64,000 nucleotides of DNA from Smaragdicoccus niigatensis DSM 44881 = NBRC 103563 (GTDB lineage: Bacteria; Actinomycetota; Actinomycetes; Mycobacteriales; Mycobacteriaceae): assembly GCF_000380645.1 (NCBI RefSeq), contig NZ_AQXZ01000013.1, positions 124,001 to 188,000 of the forward strand, read 5' to 3'. Position numbers and translations under genes: made by a program. Shown piece after piece: positions 45,715 to 53,789 of the stretch; the first letter of the stretch is position 1; the number at the start of each line of letters is the position of its first letter. Below the pieces are notes generated by a model. That model was not told the DNA's origin. It worked only from the letters and a program-made list of their open reading frames with translations, and made no database searches.

Positions 45715-46095
45715 CTACTTGCGCCACGGCCAGGGGCGGCGCTTGCCGTCACCTGAGGTGTCCCCCAGCGACATCGGGTTGCAACCGTCCGGGATTCGGC
45801 CCAGCATGCCGAGGAGGTGACGCGGAATCGCAATCTCGCCCGAGTCGCGGAGTCGCTCCCGCGCCTGCTCCTGCTTGGCGACCTCGGCCGCACACTCTGG
45901 GCATTGCGAAATATGGTGGGCGGCACGCATATGCGCGCGCAGACCGAGTTCGCCATCGGAATAAGCAGCCACCGCCTCCAGGGCGAGGTGCTCAGTGGGA
46001 CGAAAACGGCGGGGCTCCTGACCGCCCCTGAGATCGTTCATCCGATACCCCCGTACGCCACGTTCCGGTGTGTACGAAGACGGACTACCCGACAC
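45715..46095 (-). CDS. rseA: Anti-sigma-E factor RseA (zinc-associated type)
   Basis: A 126-residue cytoplasmic anti-sigma factor. The zinc-associated anti-sigma motif H61-x3-C65-x2-C68 in HISQCPECA is intact, and [17 protein letters not shown] (about 35-51) is the sigma-binding helix. The C-terminal tail is Arg/Lys-rich. GTG 46095 (with GAGGGG 8 bases upstream, overlapping the sigE stop by 11 bases) is listed; ATG 46041 with GGGGG 7 bases upstream is equally possible and would remove 18 residues. It holds SigE inactive and is degraded after phosphorylation in mycobacteria. Confidence 0.9.
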   Translation of the reverse strand: MSGSPSSYTPERGVRGYRMNDLRGGQEPRRFRPTEHLALEAVAAYSDGELGLRAHMRAAHHISQCPECAAEVAKQEQARERLRDSGEIAIPRHLLGMLGRIPDGCNPMSLGDTSGDGKRRPWPWRK

Positions 46096-46792
46096 GAATC
46101 GGTCCCCTCGGTCCGATCAACTCGTGTGCTGCAAGGTAGTCGCGGATTGCCTGACGTCCGCGATGGATCCGGCTCCGTACCGTGCCTAGCTTCACCCCCA
46201 GTGTGGCACCGATCTCTTCATATGACAGACCTTCGATGTCACACAAAACGACCGCAGCGCGGTACTCCGGGGCCAGTGAATCAAGGGCAGCTTGCAGATC
46301 CGGGTCGAGTCGCGAGTCTGCGTATTCCTGCTCGGGGCTGGGGCGCAAGCCGGGTACGCGCTCGGCGTCCTCGGGCAGCGCCTCCATGTGAATGCGTCCG
46401 CGGCGGCGCACCATGTCGAGGAACAAGTTCGTGGTGATGCGGTGGAGCCAGCCTTCGAACGTGCCGGGCTGATAGCTCTTGATCGAGCGGAAGACGCGGA
46501 TGAAAGTCTCCTGCGTCAGGTCCTCGGCGTCGTACGGATTACCGGACAAACGGTAGGCCAGCCGGTACACACGGTCGGCATGCTCGCGGACGAGTTCGTC
46601 CCACGTCGGCATGTCGGCGGAGTCACCCGTCGCGTCGAACTGTTGCGTCGAAGGGGCAACACTCGGCAGCTCTTCCCAGCCCGAGGGTGGGAGGAGTTCG
46701 CGCGACTCATCGAGGGTGTAGATGGCAGAACCTCCTCGCGTGGGTTGGACCACGCATCGCGTGCAACATCCGGTTTGCCGGATGTATTCCAC
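46085..46792 (-). CDS. sigE: ECF sigma factor SigE
   Basis: The extracytoplasmic-function sigma factor responds to envelope stress. Region 2 contains [20 protein letters not shown] (about residues 75-94) and [12 protein letters not shown], and region 4 contains [15 protein letters not shown] and [23 protein letters not shown] (about 195-222). The shared MPTWDEL and FDATGD segments mark it as the SigE orthologue. The listed start is GTG 46792 (235 aa). A perfect GAGGAGG at 46731-46737 lies 7 bases before an in-frame ATC at 46723, which raises an ATC start (212 aa). No ATG lies between. Direct repeats upstream suggest response-regulator control. Confidence 0.93.
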   Translation of the reverse strand: MEYIRQTGCCTRCVVQPTRGGSAIYTLDESRELLPPSGWEELPSVAPSTQQFDATGDSADMPTWDELVREHADRVYRLAYRLSGNPYDAEDLTQETFIRVFRSIKSYQPGTFEGWLHRITTNLFLDMVRRRGRIHMEALPEDAERVPGLRPSPEQEYADSRLDPDLQAALDSLAPEYRAAVVLCDIEGLSYEEIGATLGVKLGTVRSRIHRGRQAIRDYLAAHELIGPRGPIRVG

Positions 46793-47104
46793 TGGTGATC
46801 AACAACTACTGTTCCGCACAGCTCTTGGGTGTCGGTGTGAGCAGGCTGTGCACTTACTGAGAACCATTCCCCGGCATCTACCGAGAACCATTCCCCGTCT
46901 CCGACCTGCGTATTCATCGTGCTGCTCACGGACGCACCTCACAATCAGGGGAATCCCCGAGATATCCCCGGATGTCGCCCACTACGCGTGACCGGTGTGA
47001 TCAGCGATGCGCTAGTTCACCGTGAGGCGTCGCCGTAAACAACACGCCCAGCACACGGCCGCGCATCCCCGGGATTCAGATCACATCTCGGTAACCTCAC
47101 ACTC
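46793..47104. other. Regulatory gap between sigE and the O-methyltransferase gene
   Basis: This 312-base gap contains the sigE control region on its left. A 24-bp tandem direct repeat lies at 46855-46902. A small open frame runs on the minus strand from GTG 46929 through the repeats into sigE in another frame, with GAGGTG upstream. The right part holds only scattered AT-rich segments. Nothing else was recognised. Confidence 0.5.
46855..46902 (-). repeat. 24-bp tandem direct repeat upstream of sigE
   Basis: Two 24-base units (46855-46878 and 46879-46902) share a core of 15 identical bases, GAGAACCATTCCCCG on the plus strand, which is CGGGGAATGGTTCTC on the minus (sigE) strand. Each unit spans about 2.3 helical turns. 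The arrangement resembles direct-repeat sites of response regulators; in mycobacteria MprA controls sigE. Confidence 0.6.
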
Positions 47105-47734
47105 GTGGTTGCTATCGCGAATCAGACGCTTTCCTACGTTGAAGAATCGGTCGTCGAAGACGACGTTCTCGTCGCCGCACGCGAGCGTGCAGTCGACCTG
47201 GGCGCTGCGCCCGTCGCTCCCTCCGTTGGCGCACTCCTGAGCCTGTTCGCGCAGATCACCGGCGCGAAGAATGTCGTCGAGGTCGGCACGGGCGCCGGCG
47301 TCAGCGGCCTGTGGCTCATCGATGGCATGCGCCCCGAGGGCATCCTGACCTCGATCGACGCCGAGCCCGAGCACCAGCGCGCGGCCCGCGAAGCCTTCCG
47401 CGCCGGCGGTGTCGCCCCGTCGCGCACCCGACTGATCAACGGTCGCGCACTCGACGTTCTGCCGCGCCTCCAGGACGGCAACTACGACCTCGTGTTCGTC
47501 GACACCGACCCGGTCGACTACCCCACCTACGTCGAGCAGGCGGTCCGTCTGCTCCGCCCCGGCGGCGCAATGCTGCTGCACAACGCCCTCCCGGGCGGAC
47601 TTGGCGATGCTGCACAGCGCGACCCCGACACGGTCGCCGTCCGCACCGCAGCCACCGCCATCGCCGAGGACGAGCGCCTGACGTCGGCTTTCATTCCGGT
47701 CGGGGTCGGCCTCATGGCTGCTGTTCGTCGCTGA
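47105..47734 (+). CDS. SAM-dependent O-methyltransferase
   Basis: A 209-residue class I methyltransferase of the COMT/caffeoyl-CoA group. The SAM motif VEVGTGAGVSGLWL lies at about residues 59-72, the acidic residue after strand 2 is in TSIDAEPEHQ, and the metal-site acids are in VFVDTDPVDYP. It begins GTG 47105 with no Shine-Dalgarno and is divergent from sigE. From memory it corresponds to Rv1220c, next to sigE. The methyl acceptor is unknown. Confidence 0.9.
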   Translation: MVAIANQTLSYVEESVVEDDVLVAARERAVDLGAAPVAPSVGALLSLFAQITGAKNVVEVGTGAGVSGLWLIDGMRPEGILTSIDAEPEHQRAAREAFRAGGVAPSRTRLINGRALDVLPRLQDGNYDLVFVDTDPVDYPTYVEQAVRLLRPGGAMLLHNALPGGLGDAAQRDPDTVAVRTAATAIAEDERLTSAFIPVGVGLMAAVRR

Positions 47735-47747
47735 TCAACCACAAACA

Positions 47748-47782
47748 GCAGGAAAGCCCGCGCCTGGCGCGGGCTTTCCTGC
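47748..47782. terminator. Bidirectional terminator between the methyltransferase gene and glgC
   Basis: A perfect 16-bp stem (47748-47763 against 47767-47782) has a 3-base loop CTG. It lies between two convergent genes, 14 bases after the methyltransferase stop and 13 bases after the glgC stop. The centre AAAGCCCGCGC/GCGCGGGCTTT resembles the kgd terminator in style. Confidence 0.88.
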
Positions 47783-47795
47783 GTTTATGGCGTCC

Positions 47796-49013
47796 CTAGA
47801 TCCAAACACCCTTACCGACGCTCACGACGCCCTGGGCACTGATCGCATAACCACGCTGACGGTCGCGGGAAAGGTCGACTCCGACCTGCTCCCCCTCGCC
47901 GACCTGGACGTTCTTGTCGAGGATCGCCTTGCGAATCACCGCACCGCGGCCGACGCGCACACCCGGCATCAGGACGCTGGCATCGACGATCGCTCCGTCT
48001 TCCACGATCACATCAGTGGCCAGCACCGAGTTGCGAACCGTCGCGGCCGAGATGATGCAGCCCGCACCGACCACCGATTCCATCGCGACACCGCCGCGAA
48101 CGAACTTGGCCGGCGGATTGGTGTCGACCGCACCGCGGATCGGCCACTTGCGGTTGTAGAGGTTGAACTGCGGGGTGATCGACACCAAGTCCATGTGCGC
48201 TTCGTAGAAGGCGTCGATGGTTCCGACATCGCGCCAGTATCCGCGCTCCTGCTCGGTCGCCCCGGGCACGTTGTTCGAGTTGAAGTCGTAGACGGCGGTC
48301 TTACCCTCAGCGACGAGGCGCGGAATGATGTTGCCGCCCATGTCGTGGTCCGAGTCCGGGTCCTCCGAGTCCGCCATGAGCGCATCGACGAGAACTTTAG
48401 TCGTGAAGAGATAGTTCCCCATCGATGCGTAGGTCGTATTCGGGTCACCCGGGATCGTCGGCGGATCGGAGGGCTTCTCGAGGAAGCGAGTGATCATCCC
48501 GCTTTCGTCGCTGTCGATGCACCCGAAAGCGGTCGCCTCCGACTTCGGCACGCGGATGCCGGCGACCGTCGCTCCCACACCCATTTCGATGTGTTGGCGA
48601 ACCATCTGCTCGGGGTCCATCCGGTACACGTTGTCCGCGCCGAAGACCATGATGTACTCCGGGTCTTCATCGTGAATCAGGTTGAGCGACTGGAGAATCG
48701 CGTCCGCACTGCCGGTGTACCAACGCGGTCCGAGACGCTGCTGCGCAGGCACGGACGTGATGTAGTCCCCTGCCAGTCCGGACAGCCGCCACGCCTGCGA
48801 GATGTGTCGGTCGAGCGAGTGCGACTTGTACTGCGTGAGGACACAAATCCGGAGGTAGCCCGCGTTGACGAGGTTGCTCAGCACGAAGTCGATGAGACGG
48901 TAGGCACCCCCGAAGGGGACGGCGGGCTTGGCACGGTCAGCGGTGAGGGGGAAAAGGCGTTTGCCCTCACCTCCAGCAAGGACGATTGCGAGCACATTCG
49001 GCTGGCTCCTCAT
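47796..49013 (-). CDS. glgC: Glucose-1-phosphate adenylyltransferase GlgC
   Basis: The 405-residue enzyme makes ADP-glucose for glycogen and maltose-1-phosphate. The nucleotide motif [13 protein letters not shown] (residues 12-24) is followed by [15 protein letters not shown], the GSADAI block, and a left-handed beta-helix C-terminus with hexapeptide turns ([21 protein letters not shown]). ATG 49013 is unambiguous. The sequence matches the M. tuberculosis GlgC pattern almost throughout. It is divergent from glgA with a 69-base promoter gap. Confidence 0.96.
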   Translation of the reverse strand: MRSQPNVLAIVLAGGEGKRLFPLTADRAKPAVPFGGAYRLIDFVLSNLVNAGYLRICVLTQYKSHSLDRHISQAWRLSGLAGDYITSVPAQQRLGPRWYTGSADAILQSLNLIHDEDPEYIMVFGADNVYRMDPEQMVRQHIEMGVGATVAGIRVPKSEATAFGCIDSDESGMITRFLEKPSDPPTIPGDPNTTYASMGNYLFTTKVLVDALMADSEDPDSDHDMGGNIIPRLVAEGKTAVYDFNSNNVPGATEQERGYWRDVGTIDAFYEAHMDLVSITPQFNLYNRKWPIRGAVDTNPPAKFVRGGVAMESVVGAGCIISAATVRNSVLATDVIVEDGAIVDASVLMPGVRVGRGAVIRKAILDKNVQVGEGEQVGVDLSRDRQRGYAISAQGVVSVGKGVWI

Positions 49014-49082
49014 ACCGCAAACCTATCCGTCGATCATGCGGTCCGCTAGCTGTACCAGTCTCTCGCGGCTACGTTTGGGATT

Positions 49083-50252
49083 GTGCGAGTAGCGATGTTG
49101 ACGAGAGAGTATCCGCCACACATCTATGGCGGCGCCGGAGTGCATGTCGCCGAACTGGTTCGCCATCTCCACCCGCTGTGCGACGTCGACGTGCATTGCA
49201 TCGGTGAACCGCGAGCCGGAGCCGTTTCGCATACACCGGACGCCGAGTTGCTCGCCGCGAACCCTGCGTTGCAGATGATGTCGGCGCAAGTCCGGATGGC
49301 CGCGGCGATCGGCACCGCGGAAGTCGCGCACTCCCACACGTGGTACGCCGGATTCGCCGGTCACCTCGCCAAGAATCTGTACGGAATCCCGCACGTCGTC
49401 ACGGCTCATTCGCTCGAGCCGCGGCGGCCGTGGAAGGCCGAGCAGCTCGGCGGAGGCTACCGGCTGTCCAGTTGGTCCGAACACAACGCGATGGCCCACG
49501 CCGACGCCGTCATCGCGGTCAGCAGCGGCATGCGCAATGACGTCCTCGACGCCTACCCGGACATCGATCCGGATCGGGTTCACGTGGTGCGCAACGGCAT
49601 CGACACGGCGCTCTGGAAGTACACCGCGGAACCGAGCGAAACGCTGAAGAACCTCGGCGTCGATCCAACGGCCCCGATCGTGGTCTTCGTCGGACGGATC
49701 ACGCGGCAGAAGGGGCTCGCGCATCTCATCTCGGCGGCTCGTTGGTTTGACCCTGGTATCCAGCTCGTCCTCTGTGCCGGCGCGCCCGACACCCCGGAAA
49801 TCGCGGCTGAGATCGAAGGCAGCTATTCCGCACTGTCCGCCTCACGCCCGGGTGTCTTCTGGATCCAGCAGATCCTGCCAGCCGACGAGATCCGGCGAAT
49901 CCTCTCGGCAGCAACGGCTTTCGTGTGCCCGTCGGTGTACGAGCCGCTCGGCATCGTCAACCTCGAGGCGATGGCCTGCAACACCGCGGTCATCGCGTCG
50001 GACGTCGGCGGCATCCCCGAGGTCGTCGAGCACGGCGACACCGGACTCCTCGTCCACTACGACGCCGAGGACGCGGAGACCTACGAAAACCACCTCGCGA
50101 TCGCGGTCAACCGCCTTTGTGGAAGTCCGGAACTCTCGAAGTTGATGGGCGACAGCGGCCGGCGACGGGTGGCGGAGAAGTTCGCGTGGACCGAGGTCGC
50201 GGCGGAGACGATGAAGATCTATTCGGACGTCATCGCCGCCAGTGGCTCTTAA
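49083..50252 (+). CDS. glgA: GlgA/GlgM family alpha-glucosyltransferase (GT4)
   Basis: The 389-residue GT-B enzyme transfers glucose from ADP-glucose. The N-terminal REYPPHIYGGAGVHV loop binds donor, the second domain carries VVFVGRITRQKG (about 198-209), and the donor-binding EPLGIVNLEAMAC (about 296-308) has the E-x7-E motif of GT4. In mycobacteria the orthologue (Rv1212c) makes maltose-1-phosphate from glucose-1-phosphate, so glgM is equally apt. GTG 49083 is the start. It overlaps the convergent serine hydrolase stop by 4 bases. Confidence 0.93.
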   Translation: MRVAMLTREYPPHIYGGAGVHVAELVRHLHPLCDVDVHCIGEPRAGAVSHTPDAELLAANPALQMMSAQVRMAAAIGTAEVAHSHTWYAGFAGHLAKNLYGIPHVVTAHSLEPRRPWKAEQLGGGYRLSSWSEHNAMAHADAVIAVSSGMRNDVLDAYPDIDPDRVHVVRNGIDTALWKYTAEPSETLKNLGVDPTAPIVVFVGRITRQKGLAHLISAARWFDPGIQLVLCAGAPDTPEIAAEIEGSYSALSASRPGVFWIQQILPADEIRRILSAATAFVCPSVYEPLGIVNLEAMACNTAVIASDVGGIPEVVEHGDTGLLVHYDAEDAETYENHLAIAVNRLCGSPELSKLMGDSGRRRVAEKFAWTEVAAETMKIYSDVIAASGS

Positions 50253-51580
50253 CGCTTCCCGATTCCGGCCGCGCAATTCGCGGTAGTCCTCGGCGCGAGC
50301 GCCTTGATCAGCGCTCCCCCGATACCGTCCGGTCCGACGGTGAATGGCTGGTCCGAGTTCGACAGAAGCGTGATGCCCCAGCACGCCTTCGGAATGATGA
50401 AGGTGTGCGAATGCGACCCCCACGTACCGCCATCCTTGTCCAAAACGGTCAACGGACTCAGCGCATGTGGATTGGTCGGCGGCGTGATCTGCCAGGCCAG
50501 GCCCTGGCATTTCGGGCAGTCCTGGCCGATCGCGACACCCTGCTGCGTCTGCAACAGCGCGGGCCAGATAGAGATGTTGCGCTGAAATCCCAGGCTGGCG
50601 GACACGAACTTCGCCATATCGTTGATATTGGACAGCACCCCTCCGGCGCCGGCAAACGCATTGTTGTTGGCCCACAGACAAGGCGGACCAAAGTCTTTCG
50701 GGCAGCTCGGCAGCGCCATTCCGGCTGCGGGTGACGTTCCGCCGATGACGGTTTGCGACATCCCCAAGGGACCCGTGACCAGATCCTTGATCAGCTTCGG
50801 GTAATTGGGCGTTCCCGTCGTCGTCCGGGTGTACTTGTCGGCGAGGACCGTGCCGAGGAGCGCAAACCCCCAGTTCGAGTAACTCCACGCCGTGCCTGGC
50901 GTGTGCTCCAACGCGTCGCAGGGCTGGGCAAGCCCCTGCGTGAATGAATTCCAGAGGTCGTCTCGCGTGTAGTTGGCATGACCTTGTGGGTGGTCCTTAC
51001 CCCACGTCACATTCTTGGGATCGTCGATCAGGCCGGCGTTGTGCTCGGCGAGCTCGCCCAACGTGATATCCGCCGACGCCGTGCCGCTGCACTTTTTCGT
51101 GGGGGCCGTGATGCCGCTGGGCAGATACTGCTGAAGTTTGTCGTCGAGGCTCACCGTCCGGCGCCTCGCCAGCTGAGCGAGCGCGGTAGCCGTGAACAAT
51201 TTCGTCTCGGACCCGATTTCGAATGGGGTGGTCGACGTGATCTGGTCGCCGCCGCCCAGCGTGGTGACGCCGCAATTGACGATCGCGATGTCGGGCTTCA
51301 CCGGAATGCCGGGAGTCGGCGTCACGATGGCGATCGAAATACCCGAACTTTTCTCCTTCGGAGTGAAGCCGTCGTGTACCCCGAGATACTTCATGACCTC
51401 GGGTTCTACCGTCGACAGAATCTTCGCGCCCGCGGCATTTCCGGCCCGACACTCCGATGCGGGATCGGCGGCGGCTTCCGGTAAATGGCTGCTGAACCAC
51501 TCGACCGGCGACAATACGGCTGCCGCGAGGGCGAAAGCCATTGAGAAACGGATCAATGTCGCATTTCGCGTGACCTTCAC
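50249..51580 (-). CDS. Secreted serine hydrolase, beta-lactamase class C/DD-peptidase type
   Basis: The exported protein has a basic N-terminus, a hydrophobic segment and an AAADP end (signal peptide near residues 1-36). The catalytic SxxK is in IGSETKLF (nucleophile Ser near 125), YSN follows in GTAWSYSNWGFALLG, and a C-terminal KTG-like block may be HSHTF. It belongs to the EstB/AmpC-like group, whose members cleave peptidoglycan peptides, lactams or esters. GTG 51580 gives 443 residues; ATG 51541 is an alternative that shortens the signal peptide. A TTCACA-AAA-TGTGAA palindrome covers the start codon. Confidence 0.85.
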   Translation of the reverse strand: MKVTRNATLIRFSMAFALAAAVLSPVEWFSSHLPEAAADPASECRAGNAAGAKILSTVEPEVMKYLGVHDGFTPKEKSSGISIAIVTPTPGIPVKPDIAIVNCGVTTLGGGDQITSTTPFEIGSETKLFTATALAQLARRRTVSLDDKLQQYLPSGITAPTKKCSGTASADITLGELAEHNAGLIDDPKNVTWGKDHPQGHANYTRDDLWNSFTQGLAQPCDALEHTPGTAWSYSNWGFALLGTVLADKYTRTTTGTPNYPKLIKDLVTGPLGMSQTVIGGTSPAAGMALPSCPKDFGPPCLWANNNAFAGAGGVLSNINDMAKFVSASLGFQRNISIWPALLQTQQGVAIGQDCPKCQGLAWQITPPTNPHALSPLTVLDKDGGTWGSHSHTFIIPKACWGITLLSNSDQPFTVGPDGIGGALIKALAPRTTANCAAGIGKR

Positions 51581-51590
51581 AAAATGTGAA
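51576..51590. promoter_or_regulatory. 15-bp palindrome at the serine hydrolase start
   Basis: TTCACA and TGTGAA flank AAA (51576-51590) and overlap the proposed GTG start (51578-51580). It may be a repressor site or a translational hairpin. The element was seen only here. Confidence 0.4.
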
Positions 51591-51659
51591 AGTACGGGAC
51601 AAAACGGTTCTGCTCGCGCTGCCACGCGCGTTCGGGGCCGTGCGCGGTGCCGGACGACG

Positions 51660-52478
51660 TCAGACAGCCCGATAGGTTCCGACGTTGACCGCTACGGTCA
51701 CGTGCATCATCTCGGGCAGGCTCGACACGAGAGCACGGAGGGCCGAAACGTCGAGATGATGCCCGCTCGGTCCCATCGCCACGGCTTGCCCGGCCTCGGC
51801 GGCGGTCATCTCCGCAACGAATCGCACATCCTCGGCGGATTCCAACACGAACCGCCCCTCCAGCGTCTGCGCGAGACGCTGCGCCTTGTCCTGGTCAACG
51901 CGGACTCGATCGAGCAACTCGACGAGATGGTCGGACTGCGGCGTCACCACGACATAGGCACCGCCAGAAGCGAGCACGCGCGCGATCTCCGCCGCATTCC
52001 GCGGCGCGAACACCGACATCACGTGCGAGAAGGCGTCGTCCGCAAACGGCCAGTCGCGCCACGCATCGGCGACCACCGCAGCAGCGCGGGTATGTGCACG
52101 AGCGATGCGGCGAGCCGACGCCTTCGAGACGTCAAATCCGAGCCCGACCGCCGAGGGCTGAGCATCGAGGGCTTGTCCTAGGTAGTAGCCGGTCCCCGCG
52201 CCGATTTCGAGGATGCTCGTCGCGTCCGACATTGCGTGCGACACGGCGTCCGCAATCGGCTGATAATGGCCCGCGGCGAGGAAGTCCGCGCGGGCGGCAA
52301 GCATCGCCGGAGTATCACCGAAGACCTTCGTGCCGCCACCGCCAAGCAGTGTCACGTAACCGTCGCGCGCGATGTCGAAGCTGTGCCCCGACGCGCAGCG
52401 CACCGCGGCGCTTTCGACGGCCAGCGCCCCAGCGCATACCGGGCACCTCAGGCGATCAACGACGAGGTCGAGGCTCAT
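51660..52478 (-). CDS. 23S rRNA methyltransferase-like protein, RlmA family
   Basis: A 272-residue methyltransferase with a zinc finger at the N-terminus: CPVCAGAL (C12, C15) and CASGHSFD (Cys and His), followed by DIARDGYVTLL. The SAM motif is EIGAGTGYY (about 93-101). This is the layout of RlmA, which methylates G745/G748 of 23S rRNA; in actinobacteria RlmA(II) members can confer macrolide tolerance. ATG 52478 is chosen; GGAGC precedes it. The gene is separated from the DUF3117 gene by a terminator. Confidence 0.86.
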   Translation of the reverse strand: MSLDLVVDRLRCPVCAGALAVESAAVRCASGHSFDIARDGYVTLLGGGGTKVFGDTPAMLAARADFLAAGHYQPIADAVSHAMSDATSILEIGAGTGYYLGQALDAQPSAVGLGFDVSKASARRIARAHTRAAAVVADAWRDWPFADDAFSHVMSVFAPRNAAEIARVLASGGAYVVVTPQSDHLVELLDRVRVDQDKAQRLAQTLEGRFVLESAEDVRFVAEMTAAEAGQAVAMGPSGHHLDVSALRALVSSLPEMMHVTVAVNVGTYRAV

Positions 52479-52499
52479 CGCTCCAGAACCATCCAAAAA

Positions 52500-52526
52500 G
52501 CCCCGTTGCGGAGAATGCAACGGGGC
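52500..52526 (-). terminator. Terminator after the DUF3117 gene
   Basis: A perfect 10-bp stem, GCCCCGTTGC/GCAACGGGGC (52500-52509 and 52517-52526), has a 7-base loop and is followed on the minus strand by five T residues (TTTTT, 52495-52499). It lies between the DUF3117 gene and the RlmA-like gene. Confidence 0.85.
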
Positions 52527-52559
52527 CAGTGGCCGGTCCCAACAAGACCGTGATGGCTA

Positions 52560-52727
52560 TTAGCTGGTGACAGCCGTCAGTTCCTTGCCAAGTGCGGCCG
52601 CTTCGTCCGGCGTGAGCTCGACAACCAGGCGCCCACCACCTTCGAGCGGTACACGCATGACGATTCCTCGCCCTTCCTTGGTTGCCTCGAGAGGACCGTC
52701 CCCCGTGCGGGGCTTCATGGCGGCCAT
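52560..52727 (-). CDS. Small DUF3117-family protein
   Basis: A 55-residue protein, MAAMKPRTGDGPLEATKEG at its start, with a basic/Gly-rich N-terminal half and a helical acidic C-terminus (ELTPDEAAALGKEL). This matches DUF3117, a family found across actinobacteria; from memory Rv1211 of M. tuberculosis is a member. ATG 52727 has GGGAG directly upstream. It may be transcribed on its own, since a terminator follows and a 174-base gap precedes it. Its role is unknown. Confidence 0.88.
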   Translation of the reverse strand: MAAMKPRTGDGPLEATKEGRGIVMRVPLEGGGRLVVELTPDEAAALGKELTAVTS

Positions 52728-52901
52728 CGGCTGCTCCCTCCAAATCCACGCATCGCGCGCACGTATGCTCTTCACCTGCGATCGCACCGATTCACGTCCC
52801 AACGCTGCGACGCGGCGGCGAAAACACCGGCTACCTCAACCATTGTTCCCTATCCGCGAATGGGGCGCGCAACCACCTTGCGTTTGGGTTATTCTTCCCG
52901 G

Positions 52902-53474
52902 TTAGCTCCGCGCCGGAACCCAGCATTCCTGCAGGTGATCATCAACCATCCCGGTGGCCTGCATCAATGCATAAGCCGTGGTAGGACCGATGAATTTGAA
53001 ACCCCGACGCTTCAGTTCCTTCGCCATCGCCGTCGACTCGGGGGTCACCGCGGGCACCACCGAGGTGACGTGCGGCCGCGCGCGGGACACCGGCGCGAAG
53101 CGCCACACGAGTTCGTCGAGCGGTTCGTCCAACGCAGCGACCACTCGAGCGTTGTGCAGACACGCCTCGATCTTCGCGCGGTTGCGCACGATCCCGGCGT
53201 CGGTGAGCAGACGCGCAACGTCCGCATCGGTGAACGCCGCGACCGTCGCGATCTCAAAGCCGGCGAACGCCTTCCGGAATGCCTCGCGTTTGCGGAGGAT
53301 CGTGATCCACGACAGCCCGGACTGGAACGCCTCCAGACACAGGCGCTCGAACATCGCGTCGACGCCGTGCAGGGGCTGACCCCATTCGGTGTCGTGATAC
53401 TCGATGTACTCCGGCGCACCCAGCGACCACGGACAGCGCAGGCGGCCGTCGGGTCCGGGCTGCGGCTCGCTCAT
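52902..53474 (-). CDS. tag: DNA-3-methyladenine glycosylase I (Tag)
   Basis: The 190-residue base-excision repair enzyme removes 3-methyladenine from alkylated DNA. It has the family blocks RCPWSLG and YHDTEWG (N-terminal, with the catalytic Glu of TEWG), FQSGLSWITILRKRE, and the late GFKFIGPTTAYALMQATGMV. A zinc site is formed by the N-terminal Cys/His and C-terminal His/Cys (DHLQECW). ATG 53474 overlaps the DivIVA-like stop as ATGA. It is part of a minus-strand series that includes the DivIVA-like and gpgS genes. Confidence 0.95.
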   Translation of the reverse strand: MSEPQPGPDGRLRCPWSLGAPEYIEYHDTEWGQPLHGVDAMFERLCLEAFQSGLSWITILRKREAFRKAFAGFEIATVAAFTDADVARLLTDAGIVRNRAKIEACLHNARVVAALDEPLDELVWRFAPVSRARPHVTSVVPAVTPESTAMAKELKRRGFKFIGPTTAYALMQATGMVDDHLQECWVPARS

Positions 53475-53785
53475 CGGGATTCCGCGTCGCTTCCGGCCGC
53501 GGCTTCCGTCGCCTCTCGCAGCTGTTCTCGCAGGAGGTCGATCTCGTCGGCGAGGATCTCGAGCGCCCAGTCGACCTCGCTCTGCTTGTAGCCACGCACG
53601 GCCTGCTGGAAGCGCAGCGCCCGAATGTCGGCTCCGGTGACCTCGTCGACCGGAAGTTGCGTCAGCGTCGTGCCCGGGGGTAAGGCGGGCAACTCCTCGC
53701 CGCGGCCGAAAACGGCGCTCGCGAGGAAGAACAACCCAGTCCCGACACAGGCGATGACGATGACATAGAACAGCGCTGTCAGCAC
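53471..53785 (-). CDS. DivIVA-domain membrane protein
   Basis: A 104-residue protein with one N-terminal transmembrane helix (about residues 2-24), a linker, and a DivIVA-like segment in DIRALRFQQAVRGYKQSEVD (about 53-72) followed by a short coiled coil. It resembles the remembered Rv1209 of M. tuberculosis, in the tag/gpgS neighbourhood. It starts at GTG 53785. It may attach a DivIVA-type signal to the membrane at cell poles or septa (inference). Confidence 0.88.
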   Translation of the reverse strand: MLTALFYVIVIACVGTGLFFLASAVFGRGEELPALPPGTTLTQLPVDEVTGADIRALRFQQAVRGYKQSEVDWALEILADEIDLLREQLREATEAAAGSDAESR

Positions 53786-53789
53786 GTGG

